From the NCBI RefSeq assembly GCF_000003815.2, contig NC_049995.1, positions 17,475,691-17,539,690 on the forward strand: a stretch of 64,000 bases of DNA, in the 5' to 3' direction. The stretch's first letter is position 1. Each line of letters begins with the position of its first letter. This document shows positions 9,156-20,915 of this stretch, one piece after another. This DNA comes from Branchiostoma floridae. Taxonomy: Eukaryota > Chordata > Leptocardii > Amphioxiformes > Branchiostomatidae. Position numbers and translations under genes: made by a program. A model generated the notes under the pieces. That model did not search any database. It was given only the letters and a program-made list of their open reading frames with translations, and had not been told where the DNA came from.

Positions 9156-11394
9156 ATAATAACAACAGCATGATGAGTAAATACAAACTTGATTCCATGT
9201 GTTTCTATCAACCTGATCTGTGGGCAACAGACTTGGAATCTGCAACTAAAATAGCAAATAATTCAGTTTATTTTGTGATGTGTTTTACCAACTCGAAGAA
9301 CTTTTATTTCAGTGTTAAACTAAAAGCAATAAAGAGTGAGGTCTCCATATTACATTTTTACTTATTAAACCTTATGTATTAGACTGTAGAGGCAGAACAC
9401 AGTGGATGATGATGATGATGATATGTATTAGATATTGAGCTTTGCCGGATGACATTTCAGAACAGAAATTTCGACGCGGGGTATTCCATATCGCCCAAGG
9501 TATGACCCGACCCGCAGGAGGGCAGGGACCAAGGCCAATATGGAATACCCTGTGTTATATTTTAGTTATTCGCACCAACCTGACAAAACTCAAGCTTATC
9601 ATTATGATAAAGAAAATGATAAGATATGACATTGATACACATCACATCAACAACTCTTCAATTTATAAAAAAGAACCAACGCCATGCCCAGTTTGATTCA
9701 AGACTAGTTGTTTAAATTTTCAACACCAGTCCAGGCAAGCGAGTTTGAATCGTTCAAATTGGACTAAAGGACCCTCGGCCGTACCGTAAAATACAGACGA
9801 GCCAACACCGATATGGAAAGTAAATATGGCACGGGTATATGATATTAAGTACTTTATGAAGGACAGAGACACCAATTGCAAGCAGTTGGCCATCAAGCCA
9901 CAGCATCTATAGAATGATATGTCCTGGTGATGATACTACTGTCACTGTGACAGTCAGTCAGTCTATGCAAACTATGACACTATGCAAAGACAATGACAAT
10001 GTAGACTATACAAATAGGTAATGATGCAAGCCCAATAAATCTAACCCTTGTGAGATTGGGAATAACAGGTGAAATACTGGCTTCACATATTAAATAAACC
10101 TGACCATTTAAACACACAAGGTAATCGTTTACTAACAAATTTGCGTCAGGCAGCAAAGAGAAGGTTAGACTTTAAAAAATGTCTGCATACAGGAAGGAGT
10201 AAACCACTGGCCTCACAGATAAACCTGATGCCACGCTAAAGGTAGGCAAGCGTGTTAACATGTACTGTACCAAATTTGTATTGTTTATGGGGTACTAGCA
10301 GGGAAAAGGTTAAAAATGTCTGTATACAGAAAGGAGTAGTTGCATTTCCTGGCATTGCGAAAAAAAAAAACGTGATCAGTAACCTGCAGCTTGCTAAGGT
10401 AGCCTTAAGTAACCAAATTTGTTATGATTATGGGTAACTAGCAGGAAAAAGGTTAAAGATGTATGAATAAAGGAAGGAGTAGCTACTGGCCTTGTAGTTG
10501 TACTACATGTAGATAAACTTCATCAGTTAAACGATCGATTCAGCTTGTCAAGGTACTAAGCAATCTGACAAAAAATTTACATTGATTATGGGTTACAAGG
10601 GTTAAAGATGGAGCAGGTTTAAGATGTTTAATAGAAACCAGGAAGTTGAAACCAACAGTGTCATAAAAGCATAATGCAAGCCAAAAGGTTCTGGTGTTTG
10701 CCCTCTAGCTCTATGGAAAGCACTGAGCACCTACATGATTGTACCTTGGAACCTCACTTCACTGACAGGTGAAAATTAGTACCTACATGTAGCATACAGT
10801 TAGGGACATCCCTTAGTTAAAAAGGAAATCAAATGGAGCTGCATCTCAGGCACATAAAAGAAAAAACACCACACTTATCGAAAAGAGCAGGGGAAACTTT
10901 CCAGTGTGAGTGGATCAAACCTTTGTTTGGTCTCCTGGTTGACATCTTGAAAAGATGATACTATAGTCACCTGTTTTGTCAATCCTTCCACAAATGTGGT
11001 AAAACTGAATAGATTAACAAAATAACAAAATGGAGGCAAATCAAATTTGAATACAGATGGAGATTCTATAATGATTGTGTATTCTACATTGTAAATACAA
11101 GAGTTCCTGAAATACATTATGTAATACCATATCACATCTTTTGATATCATAATATTTTTATTAATCATTCTTTATAGCTTGGAATGAATGCACAAGTACA
11201 CAAACTCAAATGGTATTTGTAAAGCTTGTATTATGTACTATGCAATGTGAATTTAAAGGCAAAATACTTTGTTTTATGGTACAAACATATTCTTTTTGCA
11301 ATATACTGTACATGATATAGCAGTGCTGATCACCGATGAAACTTAAATTGATAGTCTACAGATTGGTAAAGTCTGACTATCACCACACTCAGAC
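9156..11394. other. Intergenic TRIM-unit sequence
   Basis: No gene. It resumes the upstream flank of locus 1: 9185-9290 aligns with 30245-30350 (ctatcaacctgatctg, ggaatctgcaactaaa). It then runs into the downstream flank of locus 2. It contains a short GAT microsatellite (9407-9422), an old MITE-like inverted pair (ggggtattccatat near 9478 against atatggaatacccc-like sequence near 9537), and repeated phrases (cttcagcttgctaagg, aggaaggagta) that form a loose ~150-bp direct repeat shared with 960-1080, 25920-26340 and 31010-31230. Confidence 0.55.
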
Positions 11395-13011
11395 TCAGTA
11401 GTTCTGGAATATGCTGACTTTGTCATCTTTCACATCAGTTACAACCAGCTGTCCCTGTGGTGCCATGGCAACAGCCATTGGCCTCTCCATGTCTGTAGTG
11501 ATGTGTTTGAGGAATTTTCCTGTCTTGTCAAACATCTCCACACAACTGTTATCCTGGTCTGCCACGATGATGTTACCTGCCCTGTCTGTACAGATGCCAC
11601 GGGGATCCTTTAGCTGACCTTCACCACTTCCATAACCTCCAAACTGGAACAGAAACTGTCCGTCCTCGTTGTACACATAGACATACTTACTTCTCCAGTC
11701 TGACACAAGAACGTTCCCCTCCCCATCCACAGTGATGTACTGTGGTCCTTTCATCCCCTGCTGCTGACCCATAGTTCTCACAAGTGTCCCATCTGGCCTG
11801 TACACCAAAACTTCACCATGGCTTTCGAGTATGTCGTCTGGTTTTGTGATGAGGATGTGGTTCCTCCTGGTGTCCACGGCAACTCCTGTCCACCACCTTA
11901 TATTCTGTAGGCCAATCTTCCTCAGCACCCTGCCCTGTTTGTTGTACTGCACAGCATGAGGCTCTATCCCCCCCACCACCCACAGGTTCCCCTCCCCGTC
12001 CATGGCCACATCCTGTGGGCACATCTCCTCTTCACGTGACTCCGCTGTTGGGAATTCTCTCACAAATGTTCCCTGCAGGGTGAAGACTTGGATTCTCTGG
12101 TTCCTCCAGTCTGCTACAAAGATCTCCCCTTCATCTGACACTGTAACACCAGATGGATTCCAGAACTTTCCACATGATCCAAACTGTCCTCGTGATCCAA
12201 ATCCACCAAATGTCACTTTCTGTGGCTGATGTGTTTGGTTACCATGGTGATGACCTGTGCCCCTTGCTGCATCATTACTAGACACAGGTGCTGCTGGGAC
12301 TAGTGTGGGTGCTTCTGGGATTGTTGCAGGTGCTGCTTGGATTTGTGCAGATCGGAGAGACCGGACCGTCACATGTCCCAATACTGGCACTGGGGTGTCT
12401 GTGGGCTCAAAGACAGCAGGCTGGGTTTGTACAGGAGTTGGTGCTGCTTTTCCTCTGTACTTTCCTACCACCTCTGTCAAAGCAGTTTGCTGACTGAGAA
12501 TCTCGACCCATCCCTGCTGCAGTTCTTGTTCTGCTCGATCACAGGCAGCAGACAGTTCATTGACATCTGCCAACACTTTGTCCCTTTCAGTCTGTATTCT
12601 GACCAAGATTTTTTTGTGGCTTTCTCCTGATTCAGACAATAGTTGGTCTTTTCTCTCTGTGAGTTTCTGCACCATTTGGCTGTAGGCTTGAATGATACTG
12701 TTGTCTGTCTGTTGTTTCTTTTCATTCAGGGTTTTCTCTTTTCCCCCCAGACTTCTGATGTAGCTTAAGTAATTTTCCATGATGTTCCTTCCCTCATTGA
12801 TCAAGGCCTGGACTGTAGAACTCCTTTCCTGAGCAGCTTTTTTGAGACCTGTAGTAGGATGTCCATCATGGCCCTCTTCACAACATTCAGTACAAACTGG
12901 CACGTTACACTGCTTGCAGTAGAGCTTGACATCCTCTGAGGGGTGAAAAGAGCACCTGTTTCCAGACTGGGGTTTCTCCCTTATTTCCTCCAAATGTTTT
13001 TCCTGTTTTTG
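11395..13011 (-). pseudogene. TRIM-NHL locus 2, 3' part: B-box2, coiled coil, NHL propeller
   Basis: An open frame from the transposon border at 13011 to the stop at 11395. It begins KQEKHLEEIREKPQSGNRC, then B-box2 (CSFHPSEDVKLYCKQCNVPVCTECCEEGHDGH), a coiled coil of about 120 residues, the VQTQPAVFEPTDTPVPVLG linker, GTGHHHGNQ and six NHL blades ending KVSIFQNY. The RING half is 11.3 kb upstream at 24267-24520. Removing the transposon and one TG would join the halves in frame at the residue pair corresponding to LQ-KQE in locus 1. Apart from the insertion I see no lesion, so the interruption is probably young. The codons immediately to the right of 13011 in the open frame (MAFLVV) are transposon end, not TRIM sequence. 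Confidence 0.88.
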
Positions 13012-13025
13012 CACTACCAAAAATG
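13012..13025 (+). repeat. Left terminal inverted repeat of the CACTA element
   Basis: CACTACCAAAAATG, adjacent to target copy TG (13010-13011). The next bases (CCATTCTTATTT) are only loosely paired with the other end. Confidence 0.9.
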
Positions 13026-13534
13026 CCATTCTTATTTATCTTTGTGGAAGAAAAGTTATCTTCCACAAAGAAAATTATTCTCTGTGTGAGAAAATAAGAA
13101 AATAAGAAAATGTCAGTTAGAAGGTGAAAGTTTTCTTAGAATATTTTTCTCAGGCCAAGCTGTTCTTTCTTAAAGTTTTGGGACTAAAAACTTAAGATAA
13201 ATCTTCTTGTGGCAAGAATGATTCTGTGGTACAGAATTTATATCTAAACATAGTTTCAAACCTATAAAATGTTCTCTAAACTAAGAAAAATCATCTTATT
13301 CTAGAACAAAGATTAAATAACTTATAGCAGGAAAACCTAGATTATGTTTCTTGAAAGGTTCTTGTAGCAAGAAAATCTTTCTGTCCTTAATAATAGATTT
13401 CTTGTTGCTTCTTGCACTAACCATATTATGCATCTTGTATGAAGATTTAGATTCTTTCAACAAGAATAACCTTCCGTCCTTAAGAATAGATGTCTTAAAC
13501 CAAATATACATTATCTTGTACAAAGATTAAGATT

Positions 13535-14124
13535 AACATGTTCTCACACATCGTGTGGAAACTCCACACATTGTGTGGAAACCTGCACACATCGTGTGGA
13601 AACCCCACACATCGTGTGGAAACTCCACACATCGTGTGGAAACTGCAATCTGTCCTATGGCGATTGATGAGCAGTGCGTGACGCTTGTCCGTGTAAACAG
13701 CCCCCGTGACGCACAGCGGCATTACGTGTCACGTGTTGCCTCCAGGGTTGGGCGTACGACAGACATTGGGCAGTTTGCGGCATCACTGAATGTGCCGATG
13801 TCGTAGGCAGCCCACTTTCGCTTTGCAGTAGGTCAGGGGTCATATGCGAATGCCTGAGACCTTTCCCAACCTTGATTCAACCCACGCCACACTCGTCTGG
13901 TCACCAGGGTTCACGGCTGTGCGCTGCAGTGTGATGTGTTGTGGTGCGCCATTAGAGTCGCAGTGGGTATGTGTGAACCGAAAACTATCCTAGGCTACTG
14001 TCCTAGGGGAATCATCATATGTCGCGCAAATTCCCTCCTATGAACCGGTCGTAGTATGTTCTACCTTCGGTCTTATGTATGTTCTAGGTATATTCCATCA
14101 AAGGTGTGCAGTATTTAACTAAAC
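13535..14124 (+). repeat. Left arm (590 bp) of the nested element
   Basis: Inverted copy of 20916-21583 and direct-orientation copy of 56488-57110. The outer part is a run of palindromic units (TTCCACACGATGTGTGGAA type); the inner part contains caggggtcatatgcgaatgcc, the run ending cctaggggaatcatcatatg, and cctcctatgaaccgg. Short frames in the arm are shared by all three copies only because the DNA is a repeat. Confidence 0.85.
13546..13645. repeat. Array of ~20-21-bp palindromic repeats
   Basis: About five units of the form CACACATCGTGTGGAAACTC with small variants (ATTGTGTGG, CATCGTGTGG). Each unit is a near-perfect palindrome around ATCG. The equivalent arrays in the other arms are at about 21415-21550 and 56520-56615. 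Confidence 0.88.
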
Positions 14125-14335
14125 TACTATAGCGCCCACCATCTCTGTTCAGGGATGGTTGTAAAGCTCTGATGTAGATGGCTTCTTTGATCTCTCTAGC
14201 AAAAAAGTTTGGCTCTATGTCCAAGATTTTAACTTTGTCCAGTGAAACCGAATGACCCGGGGATTCTATGTGAATATGTTGGGAAAGTTCTGAGGTTGTT
14301 GAACTCGGGCGTCTGTGCTCAGGGAACCTGAACCC
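14125..14335 (-). pseudogene. Penelope-like element fragment: C-terminal part of the GIY-YIG endonuclease
   Basis: The minus strand from 14335 reads an open stretch containing EHRRPSSTTSELSQHIH, then SPGHSVSLDKVKILDIE, and finally EAIYIRALQPSLNRDGGRYS. The block REIKEAIYIR...PSLNRDGGRY is the characteristic C-terminal signature of Penelope-like element polyproteins (GIY-YIG endonuclease, the E..YI...P.LN.DGG part). Only this tail is present. It abuts the left arm of the nested element exactly at its inner border (14124), so the arm may derive from the 3' region of the retroelement or the two may simply have been joined. The reverse transcriptase part is absent. Confidence 0.72.
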
Positions 14336-14571
14336 TATGATCCACTGCGTATTGCGTCACGTGTTCAATCTGCATAACGTGATGTCACAGCAGCTGGAGC
14401 TGTTCAGTCGAAAATTTGGGTGTGTTGGAAATTACAATTTAACTAGTTCAATAATGACTTCTACCAACACAGATAAACTTTAAAGTTTGTATTTATTACA
14501 TTCAAGAGATACAAGTTCTATTGGAATTTGTATCTCTTGAATGTGTCATTTTCAGTAGGCTATATGCTAAA
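14336..14571. other. Unique spacer between Penelope fragment and duplicated segment
   Basis: Contains a hairpin near 14501-14550 (cattcaagagatacaagttc against aatttgtatctcttgaatg). Not represented in the visible part of the second copy. No gene seen. Confidence 0.5.
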
Positions 14572-14603
14572 TATGTTAATGACCCACCTGTTTCTCATTG
14601 TGT

Positions 14604-14724
14604 ATGGTGTCATAAGGCCTGGTCCTTTGCTATTACCACCTTATAAAACCACCCCTTGTTCGCTTCACTCATTTGTTGGTTTTATTTGGTGCCTATAACA
14701 AAGGACCAGGCCTTATGACACCAT
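14604..14724. mobile_element. Palindromic MITE with 26-bp arms
   Basis: Arms atggtgtcataaggcctggt(cctttg) and its complement close around a ~70-bp loop. The same structure is at 63237-63358 in copy 2. Confidence 0.75.
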
Positions 14725-15456
14725 ATTCGCACTTCACAGTGCGGGTCAGGTCATTACCCCTTAATTATACCTAAGGGCTATCATATTTAGTTATATACAC
14801 TATTACTCATGCTTGAAGTCTTGCCCTGGCTAAAACAGAAGCTGTTCCCTGCTGTTTGTATTTACTTGATAAGCATTAGTGTATAACAAGCCGTGACAGA
14901 TAGATTTGTATCAGAGTCCCATGTGAGTGATGATGTGACCTCACTTAGCCTCTGACAGAGAGAAAACCCTACAGAACACTTTCAGGCAGATGGTAAAGAT
15001 GTAGCAGTAGACTCAAAAGTCATCACAAAACTAAATTATTGTTATCAAAGAATTAACCTCTAACCCACTTTGTCCTCATTCACACCAATTACTATAAAGT
15101 TGCATTTAACAGCATATGTATGCACAGAGTTACTTTGTATCATAGAGAAACAAGAGATCTATTGTTTTCATTAGTATCTTTGGTCATAGGAAGAAGTAAA
15201 CTTGAAGATTGATCATTAAGATTGATCAGATTGAATATTTTAATGATGGTGATCATTTCCCCAATTTGCTTAAATAGTATTCCACAGGAGAAGTTTCCCT
15301 AGGCTTATATACAGGTCTATCTAGGGCCAATATTACATGTATATGTGTCTATCCATGTTCCACAAAAGATGGATCATTGTAGATCTACAGTAGCCACATC
15401 TGTTTTGTGTTAGGCGATGAGAGATTAGAGCTTTGGCCTGTTGAGGCCAGAATTAC

Positions 15457-15561
15457 TAGCCTGGTATCCAGCCGTAATTATAGCTCCCGAGTCTCTTCTC
15501 TCCTCTTCCCAAAGAGGAAAGAAGAGACTCGGAAGCTATATTACGGCTGGATACCAGGCTA
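15457..15561. mobile_element. Mutator-type MITE (105 bp, near-perfect hairpin)
   Basis: Starts TAGCCTGGTATCCAGCCGTA and ends with its complement, arms about 48 bp around a short loop. It is flanked by a perfect 9-bp duplication CAGAATTAC (15448-15456 and 15562-15570), the length expected for Mutator-like elements. The corresponding place in copy 2 lies in the assembly gap at 62406-62629. Confidence 0.85.
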
Positions 15562-16787
15562 CAGAATTACCATCTCCCCCCTTGTGTGTCTTTTATACAG
15601 TATGTGCTACATTTTTCAATTAAGTACTAAAGTAGTCAACTACAAAATGAGGAAAATATCAGATGATATAAAATTGAATGTTTCTGCAAATCTGCCTTTG
15701 GGATGTAATGAAGCATTGGAAGTTCTGGTAATGGTTAGATGCTCAGTTTTGAATTGCCAAGTAAATTTAAGGTAATGTCTACTAGGATGATGAGGTTGTG
15801 GTGTCAAAAATCTTGCATAAATGTCCACATTTACTCATACATCATTAAGATGTGTTCTACATGCTGAAAACAGTTACTGACTTTGGGGTCAAATAGTTAA
15901 GTTCAACCATTCAGATATCTTGATATCAGATATCCCCACCACTTGTATCCTCTAGGAGTCAAAGTTCTAATGTTCAAGCAGATGTAAGGACCTGGCCCAA
16001 TCATGTGTTTGCAATTTTAGTAAGACTATCTTAGAGAATTGTACTACGAATTACTTATAAGTCACCACATTGAAAGAGGCAAACCCCTAGAAAGTGTGTT
16101 AACTTCCAAAAACATTTAAAAGCCCTTTAAACACTGAGACTGAACCAGATCTTTACATCTGCTTAAAAGTTAACCATTAACTACTTCCAGCAGTGAGCAG
16201 TGACAGGTCAAGGCGTGTCCAATTGGAGATAACAGCCTCAGCAGCTAGTAGGTATAAATGTACACCCAGTTCCTGGTATAACGTTACATGCTGGGCAGTG
16301 AGACTGGCCCACCTGACTCAACTCAGAGGAACAATCTAGAATATTTCTTAGTATTGAACTCAATATGTAAAGTTTACAAATATACTTACTAATTTTGGGG
16401 ACCAAACAGATCTAAGAATTGCTAATTGTTTGTCAGATATACATTGTAGAAGTCAGAAAAAAAGGGCTCATAGCCCTGAGGCAGACAGTGCCATGGAACA
16501 AGAATGACACTAGTCTCCTTGGGGAGGATCAGATTCTCAGAATGATGTTAATTCCTTTCAGAGGAGGACACAGCTGAGCTCAGTTGCATATCTGAAACCA
16601 GCCTTATGTGATGATAGAATGATGGCTTCTCTGGAGTTACCAGTTTTGAGTGTTATAGTATTATCACTGTGTAATTACTGCTTTCTTGCTCAAGCTGTAC
16701 ATTACAAAGTATAACTTATACAGTACTATAAGCCAGGGCAGAATAGGCTAGCCTGGATGCTAGACTGCTTCCAGAGCCTTAGCATTA

Positions 16788-16892
16788 TAGCCTGGATACC
16801 ATACCCCAACCTCAAAAATCCTGCCAGACCCCTGCACGATAGATCATAGATACTAGTACCTGAGATCAGGCTGGGGTTTGGATATCAGGCTA
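16788..16892. mobile_element. Mutator-type MITE, TAGCCTGG family
   Basis: Starts TAGCCTGGATACCATACCCC and ends ...GGATATCAGGCTA, flanked by TTAGCATTA on the left and by TTTAGCATTA, offset by one base, on the right. Same terminal motif as the element at 15457. Copy 2 carries it at about 61195-61300. Confidence 0.7.
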
Positions 16893-18893
16893 TTTAGCAT
16901 TAGGACCATCGACTCCTAGTCATCACCTCCTTGACTCCAGGACATACATGCTCTCAAGGAAATTTGAGGATTGGGTCTAACTGAGAGGGCCTGTCCTAAA
17001 GGGGCATGTTGCCTGGTCCCTGGAGCTAGGAAGCTGGCCTGTTTTCTATGGCCCACTAGCCTGATTAAATCTCGCTTATAGCAGCCCGCCAAACAGTTAC
17101 AGCCCTGGACAGCGGAGTGTGTGTTACACAGACTAATGGCCCACATGGCCCAGGAGGCAGTCTGGAATTGCATCACTTTCACATGTCACATGGTGGTCTG
17201 GGGGTTGATGACACGGTGTCCTGAAATACAATCTGTGGCCCACTGAGCCAAGCACTGTGGTTTACTTAGAGGGAGCTAGCTGCTGGGGAGGTTCATTGTG
17301 GTGGATCAGGCCTGTGGTAGACCATGCTAGGCTTGTGAAATACTTGACTGAATGTACACTTAGGAAAGGGATGATTGTTCAAGCTTTTCTGGGTCTCAAT
17401 GTTTAAGCTGCTATCTATTGTTAATTGTATACATCCATTCAGATATCTTGATCTTCCACCACCTCTACGGATGAAATGAGCAATCCCCAAGCAGCTGAAA
17501 AAATCTCAGGCTCAATGATGTTTTATATATACAGTTACAATGTAAGTGAAAAGTTTTGAAAATGTGAATACAATATTAATAGTAGAGTAGAGTAGAGTTG
17601 AACTTCTTTTGTTGGGTAGGGATAACAGTTACACTGAAACTAAAATAAGGTCATGAACAGGTCACAAAGAAGCTCTGTTCACACTCTGTTTGCCCAAGTG
17701 CCTGCTGGTCTGCCTGTTCCCCCTTAGCATGGTTTCCTTGCCCATGGAGAATTTTATGTGGAAAGTCAGACCACCTCTGGAAACAGCCCCTACATGGAGT
17801 TAGTTCTAAAGGTGATCAAAGGTCTGTCAGGATTTGAAGTCTTGAAGTGTGTTTCCACCCAAAAGCTACTAGTACTAAGGCCATACCAATTTTATTGACT
17901 GGTTCACGGATTCGCTCGCTCCTATTTTTTGGAAAATAAAAATTACCACTCAGCAAATTTTCACCATTAAAGAGACCATTCACCAACTTTCTGGTGTAGC
18001 AGATTGGCCTTTATATTATAAGCTCCTTAAAATGTGGGCATTGTTATTGCAGTTATATTTTTCATTCATGAAAGATGGGACAAACATAAAAACTGACACT
18101 ACTTTTGTAATTTTCAACGAACAGGTTCTGTTACTGTACACAGTACAGTAATGGTGTTTTTGTACTTTTTTCAAGCTGAAAACTTTTTATTCCTTATGTT
18201 TTGGATTAGCCCTTATCTTTACCCCAACCATTTTACAATTTTTTTTCGCCCTGTGGCTCTCTCTCTATCTATTTTTTTGAAAATCCGTGAACCAAGAAAT
18301 TAAATTGGTATGGCCTAATACAGGGCAAAACCCTCTACTGTCCTGGACTCCCCACTATTGAGTCTTTCCTCTGTAACTAGGTCACTTGTGGGCACATCTA
18401 AATACTTATCAGGAAATCCATCATATATCCCCTTTTCCCTTGTTAGAAATCCCTATTTACTCTGTAACCAGTCATTACTGAAAGATCATCATATATTGTA
18501 CATAGGTAAAAAGAGACTACTATCCGTAACAAACGTTAATGCTACCAACAAACTAGAGTCCAAGTGTCCATACGAAAACGGAGGTGACAGTCTAGAACAA
18601 ACAAACAAACTTCCAGTTGAACTATGCATTCATAATTTGTTTTCAGACTATCCATTGCAAAAACATGTAATGGTTAAACCAGCATGAGTGAATAAAGGGA
18701 CATATCCGAATTTTTTTTTTCACACATACATTCACATGTATTGTATAGAAATTATCCTTTATACATTCTATGAAAGATAAACATACAGATACAACATAAT
18801 ACACCCAGCTGTATGGTAACCTTTCTTTGACCTGGTTTGGCCACTCTGGTGGATGGCCTGATAATTCCCTGCTGGTTTCCTAATTGGGAACAT

Positions 18894-19076
18894 CAGGATT
18901 ACTCTCCAAGCAGAGGTTTGGCTCTGGTTGTTTTTTTTTACATGTTTTTTTAGTCGTTTTTATCAGGCTTTCTGTTTTGTATTGTATCTTGTATTGTCAA
19001 AACCTAACTTTGGCTGGCGGACTTCAAGAAACAATACACAATAGAAAGCCCTATAAAAGCGACTAAAAAAAGACGT
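18894..19076. mobile_element. Truncated MITE, CTCCAAGCAGAGG family (copy 1)
   Basis: The left end TACTCTCCAAGCAGAGGTTT is present and inner arms (tagtcgtttttatcaggctt against its partner near 19037-19066) still pair. The right end is missing: relative to copy 2 (58946-59156) about 30 bp including CCTCTGCTTGGAGAGTA have been deleted. Confidence 0.7.
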
Positions 19077-19457
19077 AAAAACAACAGGCAGGATGGCTAT
19101 TCCCTGTGTTTACAGAAGAAACTGAATACTGTACCTTGTACAGAATTTCTTCTTTACTTTGTCACAATAACTTGATGATGTCAAATGCATTTTAGACATG
19201 TGCAGACACACTAACTATATTTTGTAATTGATGGAGTCTCACAGAGTCTGGAAAAAAACTTTTAAGGATAAGCAGATGTAATCAAACGTTGACTCTTGCA
19301 TGGATTCTAAACACATGATGGAGAAAATGGGTGAGGGGAGACAATGAAGATTTCCTTTGTACAGTTGTCCCATAATAGTGTAGTGGTAGTATACAGTTTT
19401 GGGAAACTGGATTCTATCTGTGGGAAGCCTTTGTCCTGTTTTTATCCACTCCTTTCA

Positions 19458-19579
19458 GCTACGGCCACGTGGCGCGTTGGTACACCCGATCCCTCGATCT
19501 CGGAAGTTAAGCAACGAGCGGTCCGGACAGTACTTGGATGGGAGTCCCCCACCCAAGGACGTCCGGATTGCTGTAGCCT
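19458..19579 (+). rRNA. Divergent 5S rRNA-like gene (copy 1)
   Basis: A 122-nt sequence aligned along its length with eukaryotic 5S rRNA: start GCTACGGCC, internal CGATCTCGGAAGTTAAGC and AGTACTTGGATGGGAGTC (the parts of the 5S internal promoter that bind TFIIIA), end GCTGTAGCCT. The stems differ from textbook animal 5S but still pair: helix I 19458-19465 with 19570-19577; CGTTG 19475-19479 with CAACG 19512-19516; GTCCGGAC 19521-19528 with GTCCGGAT 19561-19568. A TTTT run at 19587-19590 could end Pol III transcription. Whether it makes ribosomal 5S, a variant, or is only the promoter part of a mobile element cannot be decided here. Differs from copy 2 by one base within the gene. Confidence 0.8.
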
Positions 19580-19586
19580 CACAAAG

Positions 19587-19590
19587 TTTT
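19587..19590 (+). terminator. Possible Pol III terminator of the 5S-like gene
   Basis: TTTT eight bases after the gene end, conserved in copy 2 although a neighbouring base differs. Four T is a minimal animal Pol III terminator. Confidence 0.5.
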
Positions 19591-20915
19591 CCACGAAATC
19601 GTCTTCCGGGAGGGACGTAAAACGGGGGTCCCGTGCTCGAGGAGGTGCCTCGACCACGTTAAACAGCCTCATTACTCATACTTGGGGTACCTACTGGCTG
19701 GCAAAATACACCAGATGATTATCATTATTATTATAAATATTATTATTATTATTATGATCAGCTTCTATACAAACTTAGACTTCGGAAGACAGAAGCTAAA
19801 ACAGATCTCCAAGCAGATCTTGGGGTGAAAGATTGTAATGTTTTGAGCAGCCCAGCTCTTCACCCCAAATTGGGGTATACTGGTAGTGGATGTCAGAGAA
19901 ACCTGTCTGGTCAGAATTTTTTTTTACCAACATTCTGCAGATTAGATCTTGAATACATAGCAATGATATCTGATACACCATGTCCAGTATGTCATGGCTG
20001 GGCATGGCTCTGCCTTGAACATCTGCTACCAATCTATTGTAAACAATGAGGGTATTATGGTATATAGGCATGTTTTCTCTTGAATTTGAAAACCGGCATA
20101 GGAGTAGTACAGACAGTTCCAGTTGGTGGTGCTTGGAATATATGATGTTACCCCAGGGACAAGTTTCCAGATCCAGCCCCCAGAGAACATTGTGTACTTA
20201 AGAGATTAGCCTAATTTCATGGCCAATTACTAATGACAGCACTAACAGGGACAAGATGATTCTTTCTCCATGGGAGGCCAAATTAGCCTGTAGACCAGCT
20301 TGGAAACAAAATCTTTACTTTTAGGGCTCCAAATTCTCTGAAAAGAAAGCAGCAATGATGTATTTCACATTTATTTTACAATGCTGTAACATTATGGACA
20401 GCTTACATTTCTGTACAAATCTTTTTTGCTTTGCATTCATCCTTTCTAAGGAGTACTAAACAAGATATCAAAGATCACCAAGGAGCACAAAACAAGAGTG
20501 TTTCTTGTCTCCTGCCCCTATGATTACTTTCTAAGCTAACTGAAATGACGAAATAGAATCTGTGAGCCACTTATTGGGACTGCCTTAGAACTTTAAATTT
20601 TGGAGGGATCATTTAGAAACATGGTTTTAAATCACTTTATTGCATTTGTCAAAAGATGTTTCCCTTGTGAAAGTATTGTGTCAATGGAGTGTTATTTGTA
20701 ATTGCATGGAAAGAGTTCAAAGATTAGTTCAGTCCTAGACAAGAATAAGAGGCTACACAAAAATATCAAATTTCTTGGTGTCACGACTATCCTCCTTTTG
20801 TGTTAGATTTTGTATTACCTAAAATACCTGTTAGAAGCAGATGAAATCTAGACAAGAGAATTGGAGTTATTTGGAATGTCAGGATACCTGGCATGTATCT
20901 ATAGATCTACTGAAT

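Noticed and set aside
13546-13645. Regular palindromic repeats resembling a CRISPR array
   Set aside because: Units are directly tandem with almost no spacer, there are no cas genes, and the genome is eukaryotic. It is part of a transposon arm.
18358-18687. 109-codon open frame present in both 7-kb copies (partner 59398-59727)
   Set aside because: It starts at TTG, has no recognisable domain, and the four differences I can see between the copies all change an amino acid, which is not what a selected protein shows.
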